Below are positions 44,868-53,362 of a DNA stretch of 64,000 bases, in pieces. Position numbers and translations under genes: made by a program. The DNA is from Bacteroidota bacterium (lineage in GTDB: Bacteria; Bacteroidota; Bacteroidia; B-17B0; Aurantibacillaceae): the NCBI GenBank assembly GCA_030684395.1, contig JAUXTT010000004.1, forward strand, positions 1 to 64,000, written 5' to 3'. Position 1 is the first letter of the stretch, and each line of letters starts with the position of its first letter. The notes under the pieces are model-generated. The model had not been told where the DNA came from, did not search any database, and saw only the letters and a list, made by a program, of their open reading frames with translations.

Positions 44868-45893
44868 TTATTTTTCGGCGGGAACTTCTAAAAAATATTT
44901 TGCGTCTATCAGTTTATTTCCGTTCACATCACATACAGCATAATTAAACCCACTTTGTACGCAATACGATCCATATTCACCATTTTTATTCAATGCAAGA
45001 AAACCAACCTGAATTTCTTTTGGATCTTTGTTTCGTAGTTTCATTAATTTCATAACGCGTCCAACTGCTTCTTCACAGGCCTGTTGTGGAGTTTTACCCT
45101 GGCGCATTAGTTCTACTACCAAATGACAACCTGAAATTCTAATTACTTCTTCACCATGCCCGGTTGCTGTAGCAGCACCAATTTCGTTATCTACATACAA
45201 ACCTGCACCAATGATCGGTGAATCTCCTACACGGCCATGCATCTTGTAGGCCATGCCACTTGTTGTGCAAGCACCTGATAAATTTCCATTGGTATCCAAA
45301 GCTATCATTCCAATAGTGTCGTGATTTTCGATATTTGCGATTGGTTTATAATCACTCGTCTTTAGCCATTCTTTCCATTCTTTTTCGGATTCTTCAGTTA
45401 GCAGGTTTTCTTTTTCGAACCCATGAGATAGCGCAAAATTCAATGCCCCATCGCCAACTAACATCACGTGTGGAGTTTTTTCCATTACAGCCCGCGCAAC
45501 AGATATCGGATGTTTAATGTGTTCCAGACATGCAACTGAACCAATGTTTGAATTCTCATCCATGATACATGCATCTAATGTTACTCGCCCATCTCTGTCG
45601 GGTCTTCCGCCGTAACCAACACTTCGTTCGTTCGGATCTCCTTCCGGAATTTTTACTCCTGCTTCAACTGCATCTAACGCTCTTCCGTTGGTAGAAAGAA
45701 CTTTCCATGCGGCTTCATTTGCTTGAATGCCAAATCTCCAGGTTGATAAAACAATGGGTTTGTTTACCGACACTGCGGTTGCTGAGCCTGTCGAAGCAGT
45801 CGAAGTGTCTGTTTTACTATCAGTACATCCGTTCAGAATTAATCCTGCAGAAACTAAAGCCGTTGTTTTTATAAAATATCTTCTGTCGCTCAT
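44868..45893 (-). CDS. glycosylasparaginase (GlcNAc-Asn amidase), exported
   Basis: A 341-residue Ntn-hydrolase that cleaves the GlcNAc-asparagine bond of N-glycoproteins. The N-terminus is a Tat/lipoprotein-like leader (SDRRYFIKTTALVSAGLIL, then NGC). Autocleavage and catalysis are expected at Thr193 in the conserved NHDTIGMIAL. Other family motifs are GGRPDRDGRVTLDACIMD, HGRVGDSPIIGAGLYVDN and GAATATGHGEE. A Ser/Thr/Ala linker after the leader is partly encoded by a REP-like repeat (45780-45798). Confidence 0.94.
   Translation of the reverse strand: MSDRRYFIKTTALVSAGLILNGCTDSKTDTSTASTGSATAVSVNKPIVLSTWRFGIQANEAAWKVLSTNGRALDAVEAGVKIPEGDPNERSVGYGGRPDRDGRVTLDACIMDENSNIGSVACLEHIKHPISVARAVMEKTPHVMLVGDGALNFALSHGFEKENLLTEESEKEWKEWLKTSDYKPIANIENHDTIGMIALDTNGNLSGACTTSGMAYKMHGRVGDSPIIGAGLYVDNEIGAATATGHGEEVIRISGCHLVVELMRQGKTPQQACEEAVGRVMKLMKLRNKDPKEIQVGFLALNKNGEYGSYCVQSGFNYAVCDVNGNKLIDAKYFLEVPAEK
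45780..45798. repeat. REP-like repeat copy inside the glycosylasparaginase gene
   Basis: TGCTGAGCCTGTCGAAGCA is an imperfect inverted repeat sharing the TGAGC..GTCGAAG core with the copies at 26164 and 43188. It encodes the low-complexity linker after the lipobox, where insertion is harmless. Confidence 0.65.
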
Positions 45894-47507
45894 TTACTTT
45901 TTTATAAGAAAATGTTTTGCATAATTAACCTTCATCTTATCCAATAACTTTGAGTGAACTTTTAATCGCGAAACAAAATCTTTATAATTCTTTTTCTCCG
46001 GAGAAAGCCACAGTGCCTCCGACAATGCAGCCATTCGGGGTATACTCATATATTCCACTTTTTTGAAGGTGGTGATGTATTCTGTCCAAACATTTCCTTG
46101 CGCACCCATAATATAACGGCCTTCATCTACTGAAAGTTCTTTAGGAGTTGGCTTGTATTTATACACCGAATCAAGTGGATTAAAACCACCTATCGCGATG
46201 GGCTCTTTGCTTTTATTCTTCGACTGATAATGATCGAAATAGCAAGGCTTGCCGGGACTCATAACTACATAGTGTTTTTGTTTGGCAGCAATAATCCCTC
46301 CTTCTGTTCCACGCCAACTCATTACCACAGCATTTGGTGCAAGACCACCTTCCAGTATTTCATCCCAGCCAATGATTTGTTTTTGTTTAGTATTCACAAA
46401 TTTTTCAATGCGTGTGATGAAATAACTTTGTAAGGCATGTTCGTTTTTTAAATCTTCATCTTTCATTCTTTTCTGACATTTAGCACAGGTTTTCCAGCGC
46501 TCTTTCGGACATTCATCACCGCCAATATGAATGTAAGTAGAAGGAAAAAGATCGCATACTTCAGAAAGTATATCTTCTAAAAAGATAAATGTACTATCGT
46601 TGCCTGCACAATATACATCGTCATAAACTCCCCAGGTATCACCAACTTCAAACTTTCCGCCTTTACAGGAATATTGAGGATAAGCAGCAAGAGCAGCTAA
46701 AGAATGCCCGGGCATTTCAATTTCAGGAACAACAGTAATGTGACGCTCTTTAGCATAAGCAACAACTTCTTTTATTTCTTCCTGGGTATAAAAACCTCCG
46801 TATGATTTACCATCGTATTTGTTTTTTTTGGATGGTTTACCAATTAAAGTTTGTTTGCGTTGTGAACCAATGGTAGTTAACAAAGGGTATTTTTTAATTT
46901 CAATTCTCCAGCCCTGATCATCGGTTAAGTGCCAATGAAAAGTATTGAGTTTATACATCGCTAAATAATCAATGTATTTCATTACTTCCTGCTTGGTAAA
47001 AAAATGACGACTGCAATCAAGATGCATTCCACGCCATGCATATGATGGTTTGTCATAAATACGAAGACATGGAATGTTTAGTTTTCCCTGCAAAGGGATG
47101 AGTTGAATGAGAGATTGAATTCCATAGAAAATCCCGGAAGGTTGATCTGCACTAATTATGATATTTCTTTTAGTAACATCAAGTGTATACGCCTCGGTAT
47201 AAGAAAGTGTTGTATCAGGAATAACGAACTTATAAATAGTAATGACCGGAAAATTTTTGCTAATGCTGTTGTCATTTAATTCCATTATTTTAATGTTTAA
47301 ACTAAACGAGTTCTTTAGATATTGTTGAAGGTATATCGCTTCTCTTGATTCTTTGTTCGATATGATCACAACTGAATCAGAGAGAATAAAACTTCCCGTT
47401 GATGGAATAATTTCCGTCGGCATCGGAATGATCGGATACACTCCCTGTTTCTGCCCAAAACAAAAAGCACTTATCAAATAGAAAAATAGAATGTAAAAAT
47501 TCTTCAT
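45894..47507 (-). CDS. GH20 beta-N-acetylhexosaminidase, exported
   Basis: A 537-residue glycoside hydrolase family 20 enzyme. The ATG at 47505-47507 starts a signal peptide (MKNFYILFFYLISAFCFGQ). The frame opens 22 codons earlier, within repeat-like DNA, and I reject that start. A GH20b domain (about 25-130) precedes the barrel. Family motifs are RGMHLDCSRHFF, FHWHLTDDQGWRIEI and the catalytic Asp331-Glu332 pair in HIGGDECPKERW. It releases terminal GlcNAc or GalNAc. Confidence 0.94.
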   Translation of the reverse strand: MKNFYILFFYLISAFCFGQKQGVYPIIPMPTEIIPSTGSFILSDSVVIISNKESREAIYLQQYLKNSFSLNIKIMELNDNSISKNFPVITIYKFVIPDTTLSYTEAYTLDVTKRNIIISADQPSGIFYGIQSLIQLIPLQGKLNIPCLRIYDKPSYAWRGMHLDCSRHFFTKQEVMKYIDYLAMYKLNTFHWHLTDDQGWRIEIKKYPLLTTIGSQRKQTLIGKPSKKNKYDGKSYGGFYTQEEIKEVVAYAKERHITVVPEIEMPGHSLAALAAYPQYSCKGGKFEVGDTWGVYDDVYCAGNDSTFIFLEDILSEVCDLFPSTYIHIGGDECPKERWKTCAKCQKRMKDEDLKNEHALQSYFITRIEKFVNTKQKQIIGWDEILEGGLAPNAVVMSWRGTEGGIIAAKQKHYVVMSPGKPCYFDHYQSKNKSKEPIAIGGFNPLDSVYKYKPTPKELSVDEGRYIMGAQGNVWTEYITTFKKVEYMSIPRMAALSEALWLSPEKKNYKDFVSRLKVHSKLLDKMKVNYAKHFLIKK

Positions 47508-47527
47508 AGACAATAAATTAAAAAACT

Positions 47528-47560
47528 CTGTGCAACTCTTTTTTCTCTGTGACCTCTGTG
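47528..47560. repeat. CTCTGTG direct-repeat stretch
   Basis: Three CTCTGTG units (CTCTGTGCAACTC, then CTCTGTGACCTCTGTG) lie between murI and the GH20 start. They resemble the CTTTGTGACCTTCGCG part of the hairpin repeats at 20311 and 21484, and a CACAGATGCGCAAAGAACAC stretch at about 44153-44172 in the mannosidase signal-peptide region. Confidence 0.45.
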
Positions 47561-47569
47561 TTGAAAATC

Positions 47570-48400
47570 TCACAATCTCAGATGCTCTCCCTTAACTTCT
47601 CCACCAAAAAACAACCCTGCCTGTTTATTAAATTGCTCCGCCGAATCCGTTGTATAAAAATGTACGGTGCCTCCTGTACTGCATTTGGCAGCCATTTCAG
47701 GATGTCTTTGTAAATAGTCTTGTAAACCATTCGCAACAATTTCTCCCTGTACCAAAACAGAAATATTCGGAGGCAAGTATTTTTTTATTTTTTCCAGCAA
47801 TAAAGGATAATGAGTGCATCCTAAAATGATCGCATCGATCTCAGTTGATTGTTGCAACAGTTGAGCAATGTCTTTTTTAATAAAATAATCAGCGCCTTCA
47901 AGATTATACTCATTGTTCTCTATCAATGGAACCCACATCGGGCAAGCATGCTGATGAACTTTAATATCCGGAAAAAATTTATGTATTTCAATTGGGTACG
48001 ATTCAGAAACCACAGTTCCGCTTGTTGCCAATACACCAATATGATTGCTTTTGGTATAATTTCCAATTATCTCAGTTGTAGGACGGATAACACCTAATAC
48101 GCGTTTATTTGGGGCAAGGGTAGGAAGATCTTTTTGTTGAATTGTTCGCAAAGCCTTGGCAGATGCTGTGTTACAAGCTAAAACTACCAGCTCACAACCC
48201 ATATCAAAAAGTTTTCGGACGCATTCAAGTGTATAATGATAAACTGTTTCAAAAGAACGTGAGCCATATGGAGCTCTTGCGTTATCACCTAAATATACAT
48301 AATCGTATTCAGGCATTTTTTTAATCACTTCTTTCATCACAGTTAAACCACCGTAGCCTGAGTCAAAAAAACCTATGGGACAATAACTTCCATTTTTCAT
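47570..48400 (-). CDS. murI: glutamate racemase
   Basis: A 276-residue MurI supplying D-glutamate for peptidoglycan. Start chosen at ATG 48398-48400 (MKNGSYCPIGFFDSGYGGLT). The catalytic cysteines are in VVLACNTASAKAL and IILGCTHYPLL, and YLGDNARAPYGSRS is typical. It is upstream of the glycan-hydrolase genes with a 62-bp gap and may share their transcript. GlcNAc and glutamate feed the same cell-wall pathway, which might explain the proximity. Confidence 0.96.
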   Translation of the reverse strand: MKNGSYCPIGFFDSGYGGLTVMKEVIKKMPEYDYVYLGDNARAPYGSRSFETVYHYTLECVRKLFDMGCELVVLACNTASAKALRTIQQKDLPTLAPNKRVLGVIRPTTEIIGNYTKSNHIGVLATSGTVVSESYPIEIHKFFPDIKVHQHACPMWVPLIENNEYNLEGADYFIKKDIAQLLQQSTEIDAIILGCTHYPLLLEKIKKYLPPNISVLVQGEIVANGLQDYLQRHPEMAAKCSTGGTVHFYTTDSAEQFNKQAGLFFGGEVKGEHLRL

Positions 48401-48585
48401 GCCCACAAATATGACGTTTATTTTGAGAAAAAAATCGTTCAAAAATCTCAAAAGGCGGAATGGTTTTCATTAGACCAAAATCCTAATCGTGTCGACTAAA
48501 AAAATATTCTTATTTAGAATCGTTATAAATTATGAAATTAGTTAATTTTTTTAACGTTTTCCGCACCTCGAATATAATCTTCTGT

Positions 48586-48593
48586 TAAATTTG
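48586..48593 (+). promoter_or_regulatory. possible -7 box for the act-cox operon
   Basis: TAAATTTG matches TAnnTTTG and lies 56 bp before the actA ATG. No good -33 TTG is found at the right distance. Confidence 0.35.
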
Positions 48594-48649
48594 CGTCCCG
48601 AATGGTGGCATGTTTTGTCATCAGAATGTCATAAAAATAAGTTTTGAAT

Positions 48650-49927
48650 ATGATTAAAAATATTTCCCGATTAGCTCTGAATCTCTTGATGGGCTTGGTA
48701 TTGACGGGTTTTTTATTCTCCGGTAAGGCACTTGCCGCTGATGGAAAAGCCATTTTCAAGCAAAATTGTGCGGTTTGTCACGCAATGACTGATCAAAAGC
48801 TTACTGGTCCCGGATTAAAAGGGGTTATGGATCGTGTTCCTAAAGGGCCATGGTTACATGATTGGATTAAGAATTCAGATAAGTTGATTAAATCCGGAGA
48901 TGCTTATGCAAATAAGATTCTTAAAGAGAATAATAATGCTACCATGTCTGTGTTTGAAGGAGTAATTTCAGATGGCGATATTGATGCTATTATAGAATAT
49001 TTGAAAAAGGGAGATGAACCGCCGGTGACAACTGTAACAACTACAGATTCAACTACAGGAGAGGTAGCAACAGATGCAAAAGGCGGTATCGACCCTCTTT
49101 ACATCATTTTAGCGATCATTGTAATTCTTGCAATTTTAATCAGCATTTTACGTGGAGTTCGTAACTCTATATCTTCAGTAACTGAAAAAGCTTCTGAAGA
49201 AGAATTAGCAAAACCTTTTTGGCAGGAAACAAAAGAATGGATGGCAGGTCATCGCCGTTTTATTGGTGTTTGCTGTATCATTCTTTTATTAATAGGCATG
49301 CGCGGCTGTTGGAACAGCTTATGGCAAGTGGGTGTATATTATGATGAAGCTACTGATAAAGGTTACAAACCTGAACAACCAATTAAATTCTCTCACAAAT
49401 TGCACGCAGGTGATAATGCTATTGCTTGTCAATATTGCCACAATTCAGTTGAGAAATCACGCCACGCGGGTATACCAACTGTTAACGTGTGTATGAACTG
49501 TCACAAAGCAATTCAAACAGGCCCTAAATATGGAGAGAAAGAAATTGCTAAGATATATGAAGCAGCAGGTTTCGATCCAAAAACAGGAAGCTACAGTCGC
49601 TCTAAAGAAAACCCGATTCAGTGGATCAAAGTTCACAATTTGCCTGATCACGTTTACTTTAATCACTCACAACACGTAGTAGTTGGTAAACAAGAGTGTA
49701 CTACTTGTCACGGTGATGTAAAGTCAATGACAGTTGCTGAACAAAAACAACCACTTACAATGACATGGTGTATTGATTGTCACCGTAAAACAGAAGTTGC
49801 AATGGAAGGTAATGCATACTACGATAAATTACATGCTTACTTAAAAGATAAATACAAAGGTGAGCACATGAAAACCTTTACTGTTGATAAAATGGGCGGT
49901 ATAGAGTGCGCTAAGTGTCATTATTAA
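48650..49927 (+). CDS. actA: alternative complex III, multiheme cytochrome c ActA (with fused cytochrome c domain)
   Basis: A 425-residue subunit of alternative complex III, the quinol:electron-acceptor oxidoreductase. The ATG at 48650 starts a signal peptide (NISRLALNLLMGLVLTGFLF); an in-frame TTG 2 codons earlier is less likely. A monoheme cytochrome c domain (CAVCH, about 41-45) is followed by a Thr-rich linker and a transmembrane helix (about 148-167), then a second helix (about 205-222). Five more heme sites follow: CQYCH, CMNCH, CTTCH, CIDCH and CAKCH at the very C-terminus. Canonical ActA has the five hemes; the N-terminal cytochrome is an added domain. Confidence 0.95.
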   Translation: MIKNISRLALNLLMGLVLTGFLFSGKALAADGKAIFKQNCAVCHAMTDQKLTGPGLKGVMDRVPKGPWLHDWIKNSDKLIKSGDAYANKILKENNNATMSVFEGVISDGDIDAIIEYLKKGDEPPVTTVTTTDSTTGEVATDAKGGIDPLYIILAIIVILAILISILRGVRNSISSVTEKASEEELAKPFWQETKEWMAGHRRFIGVCCIILLLIGMRGCWNSLWQVGVYYDEATDKGYKPEQPIKFSHKLHAGDNAIACQYCHNSVEKSRHAGIPTVNVCMNCHKAIQTGPKYGEKEIAKIYEAAGFDPKTGSYSRSKENPIQWIKVHNLPDHVYFNHSQHVVVGKQECTTCHGDVKSMTVAEQKQPLTMTWCIDCHRKTEVAMEGNAYYDKLHAYLKDKYKGEHMKTFTVDKMGGIECAKCHY

Positions 49928-49962
49928 TTAAAAGAATTACGAACGTAAACGTTTCAACATAG

Positions 49963-52900
49963 ATGGGTACAAATAAAAGATATTGGAAAGGATTATCAGA
50001 ACTGCATAACAGCCCTGAGTTCCAAAAAAATGCCAATAACGAGTTTGCTGAAGAGCTTCCGTTGGAAGGACTTTTGAATGATGAAAAATCGTCTTCAAAC
50101 ACTTCACGCCGCGATTTCCTTAAAGTAATGGGATTTACTACAACTGCAGCTGTTTTAGCTTCTTGCGAAACACCGGTTATTAAATCTATTCCTTATGTAG
50201 TGAAACCGGAAGAAATAACTCCTGGTATTGCTAATTTCTATGCATCAACTTTTTATGATGGTCACGATTATGCTTCTGTGTTAGTTAAAACACGCGAAGG
50301 TCGTCCGATCAAAATTGAAGGGAATACATTAGCAAAAGCAACTAACGGTGGAACAAGTTCGCGTGTTCAATCTTCTGTTTTATCATTATATGATGGAGCA
50401 AGATTAACTGGACCAACTGCTAAAAAAGCCGCTGCTACATGGGCAAACGCCGATGCTGCAATCGCTAAACAATTAGCAGATGTTGCTGCTTCAGGTAAAG
50501 AGATCGCTATTCTTTCTTCTACAATTATCTCTCCTTCGACTAAAGCGGTAATTGCAGAATTTACTTCAAAATATCCTACAGCTAAAGTTTACCAATACGA
50601 TTCAGTTTCTTACAGCGCATTGCGTAATGCAAACGAAAAAGTATGGGGTAAAAAAGTTGTTTCTTCTTACGATTTCAGTAAAGCTAACGTAGTAGTTGGT
50701 ATTGCTTGTGATTTCTTAGGAAACTGGTTAGGAAACGATACTGAATTTGCTGTTCAATATACTGCGAACCGTAAAGTTTCTAAAGAGAACCGCGAAATGA
50801 ATAAACATTATCATTTCGAATCTAACTTATCACTTACAGGCGCTAACGCAGATGAGCGTTACATGATCAAACCATCTGAAATTGGAAAAGCAGTTGTTGC
50901 TTTATACAATGCAGTGGCAAATGCTACAGGAAATTCTCCTGCAGGTTCGGGTAAAGTTGCAAATGAAGAAGCAAACAAAGCAATCGCAAAAATTGCAAAA
51001 GAATTGGCTGATAACAAAGGCAAGTCTTTAGTTGTTTGTGGATTAAATGATACAGATGTTCAGGTAATGGTTAACGGCATCAACAAGATGTTGGATAACT
51101 ACGGTAAATCTGTTGACGTTGATATGCACAGTAACCTTAAACAAGGTGACGACGCTCAATTCAAAATGTTAGTTGATAACATGAATGGAGGTAAAACAGG
51201 GGCTATCATTACTTATAACTGTAATCCAATTTATACTGCTCCTTCAAAAATGAATTTTGCAACGGCGTATGCTAAAGTTGGTTTAAAAATATCTTTCGCT
51301 CAAGTGCTAGACGAAACAGCTCAAAAAGCTGATTACGTTTGCCCTGATAATAACTGGTTAGAGAGCTGGGGTGATGCTAACCCAAAACGCGGACAGTATT
51401 CATTACAACAACCTACCATTTCTCAATTATTCGTTGCTCCTCGTTTCGAAGGAACACGTCAGGCACAGGATTCATTATTAAAATGGTCAGGTGTAAAAAC
51501 TGATTACTTAACTTATTTACAGGCATACTGGCAAAATCATGTTTTCCCAATGCAAGGTAAATATGGTAACTTCTATGATTTCTGGGCACATACATTACAT
51601 GATGGTGTTCTGAAAGTAAATGTGGCTAAAGCTGCTGCAATTGTGGATATGCCTTTAGTTCCAATGGCAAAAGACTCTAGCGGTAAGCCATTATTAACTG
51701 GTGTTGCAACTGTATTGGAAGCTCTTGTTTCTGATACTACCAAAGCAGCTCCAAAAGTAGAAGAGAAAAAAGAAGATAAGAAAGTAGAAACTGTTGCTGC
51801 TGCTCTCCCTGTTGTTGACTACTCATCTCACGCTACTAAAGCTGCAGGTGCTAAAGGTGGAAACTGGGAAATTACAGTTTATGAAAAAGTTGCTCTAGGA
51901 AATGGTAACCAAAGTAACAATCCTTGGTTAATGGAACTTCCTGATCCTATCTCTAAAGTTACCTGGGATAATTACATTACTATGCACCCTGAGGATGTAA
52001 AAACAGGTGGCTACAAAGAAATGTTACGTCAGGACAGAGTTGCTACTTTAGCTGATATTACTGTTAACGGTGTTACAAAAAGATTACCGGTATTCCCTCA
52101 GCCAGGTCAGGCAAAAGGAACTGTAGGTATAGCATTAGGTTACGGACGTGTTGGTGAAACATTAAAAGTAGCTAATGGAATTGGTGTTAACGCATTCGAA
52201 ATGCTATCGTGGACAAACGATACTATTCAGCCTATTTCTTCTGAAGTTACAATAGCTAATGTTAACGAAGATTACGACATGGCTGCAACACAAGTTCATC
52301 ACACCATCATGGGACGTGAGGAATTTTTGTTACGTGAAACTTCATTAAAACAATACAAAGAAGATCCTGCTTCAAATAACCCAAAAGCATTTTTACCTAC
52401 TCATTCAGGTCCAAGACCTGTTGGAGAAGTTGACTTGTGGAACAAACACGAACGTCCGGGTCACTTGTGGGCTATGGCAATCGATTTAAACTCTTGTTTT
52501 GGTTGTGGAGCTTGTGTTGTAGCTTGTACGGTTGAGAACAACGTTGCAGTTGTTGGTAAATCTCAGGTAATCAACACCCGTGAAATGCACTGGTTACGTA
52601 TCGATCGTTACTACACATCTGATATGGACAAGGTGAAAGCAGCAGGAGAAGGAGTTGGAGCAATGGATATGTATCTTCAAATGGAAAGCCCTTCCAATAA
52701 TCCGAAGGTTACCTTCCAACCGATGATGTGTCAACATTGTAATCACGCACCTTGTGAATCTGTTTGTCCGGTACTTGCTACCAGCCACAGTACAGAAGGT
52801 GTTAACCAAATGACCTATAACCGTTGTATCGGTACTCGTTACTGTGCAAACAACTGTCCTTTCAAAGTACGTCGTTTCAATTGGTTCAACTATAACGAAA

Positions 52901-53319
52901 ACCCTGATTTTGCAATGAACCCTGTTCAGGATGATTTAGGCCGTATGGTTATGAATCCTGATGTAACTGTTCGTGGCCGTGGTGTTATGGAGAAATGCTC
53001 AATGTGTGCTCAACGTACACAAGCAGGTAAATTAGAAGCGAAAAAAGCAGGCGCACCTTTAGTTGACGGAGCTATTAAAATGGCTTGTCAGCAATCTTGC
53101 CCTACCAATGCAATTGTGTTTGGTGATGCAAACGATCCTAATTCAGAAGTTTCTAAACTACGTGCTGACGAAAGAAATTACTATTTATTGGATGAATTGG
53201 GAGTTAAACCAAACGTCTCTTACTTAGTTAAAGTTCGTAATCAGGAAGAAGAAATAGTTTGGGAAGCAGAAGAAGCTCCTAAAAAAGACGAAGTGAAGAA
53301 AGAAGAAAAACACGCGTAA
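49963..53319 (+). CDS. actB: alternative complex III, iron-sulfur subunit ActB
   Basis: An 1118-residue fusion of a molybdopterin-oxidoreductase-like domain (about 60-620) and a ferredoxin-like domain (about 740-1090). The leader is Tat-like (TSRRDFLKVMGFTTTAAVLA) and ends near a lipobox-like ASC. A Lys/Glu/Ala-rich linker (about 595-620) separates the parts. FeS cysteine clusters are CFGCGACVVAC, CQHCNHAPCESVC, CIGTRYCANNC and CSMC..CQQSC. In ActB the first domain has lost the molybdenum cofactor. It is co-transcribed with actA and actC. Confidence 0.95.
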   Translation: MGTNKRYWKGLSELHNSPEFQKNANNEFAEELPLEGLLNDEKSSSNTSRRDFLKVMGFTTTAAVLASCETPVIKSIPYVVKPEEITPGIANFYASTFYDGHDYASVLVKTREGRPIKIEGNTLAKATNGGTSSRVQSSVLSLYDGARLTGPTAKKAAATWANADAAIAKQLADVAASGKEIAILSSTIISPSTKAVIAEFTSKYPTAKVYQYDSVSYSALRNANEKVWGKKVVSSYDFSKANVVVGIACDFLGNWLGNDTEFAVQYTANRKVSKENREMNKHYHFESNLSLTGANADERYMIKPSEIGKAVVALYNAVANATGNSPAGSGKVANEEANKAIAKIAKELADNKGKSLVVCGLNDTDVQVMVNGINKMLDNYGKSVDVDMHSNLKQGDDAQFKMLVDNMNGGKTGAIITYNCNPIYTAPSKMNFATAYAKVGLKISFAQVLDETAQKADYVCPDNNWLESWGDANPKRGQYSLQQPTISQLFVAPRFEGTRQAQDSLLKWSGVKTDYLTYLQAYWQNHVFPMQGKYGNFYDFWAHTLHDGVLKVNVAKAAAIVDMPLVPMAKDSSGKPLLTGVATVLEALVSDTTKAAPKVEEKKEDKKVETVAAALPVVDYSSHATKAAGAKGGNWEITVYEKVALGNGNQSNNPWLMELPDPISKVTWDNYITMHPEDVKTGGYKEMLRQDRVATLADITVNGVTKRLPVFPQPGQAKGTVGIALGYGRVGETLKVANGIGVNAFEMLSWTNDTIQPISSEVTIANVNEDYDMAATQVHHTIMGREEFLLRETSLKQYKEDPASNNPKAFLPTHSGPRPVGEVDLWNKHERPGHLWAMAIDLNSCFGCGACVVACTVENNVAVVGKSQVINTREMHWLRIDRYYTSDMDKVKAAGEGVGAMDMYLQMESPSNNPKVTFQPMMCQHCNHAPCESVCPVLATSHSTEGVNQMTYNRCIGTRYCANNCPFKVRRFNWFNYNENPDFAMNPVQDDLGRMVMNPDVTVRGRGVMEKCSMCAQRTQAGKLEAKKAGAPLVDGAIKMACQQSCPTNAIVFGDANDPNSEVSKLRADERNYYLLDELGVKPNVSYLVKVRNQEEEIVWEAEEAPKKDEVKKEEKHA

Positions 53320-53362
53320 TTGCAGAATAAAGAGTTTAGTAAAAAATTAGATCAATAAGAAT

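Noticed and set aside
47508-47573. N-terminal extension of the GH20 enzyme
   Set aside because: The extra 22 codons lie in CTCTGTG repeat DNA and precede a textbook signal peptide.
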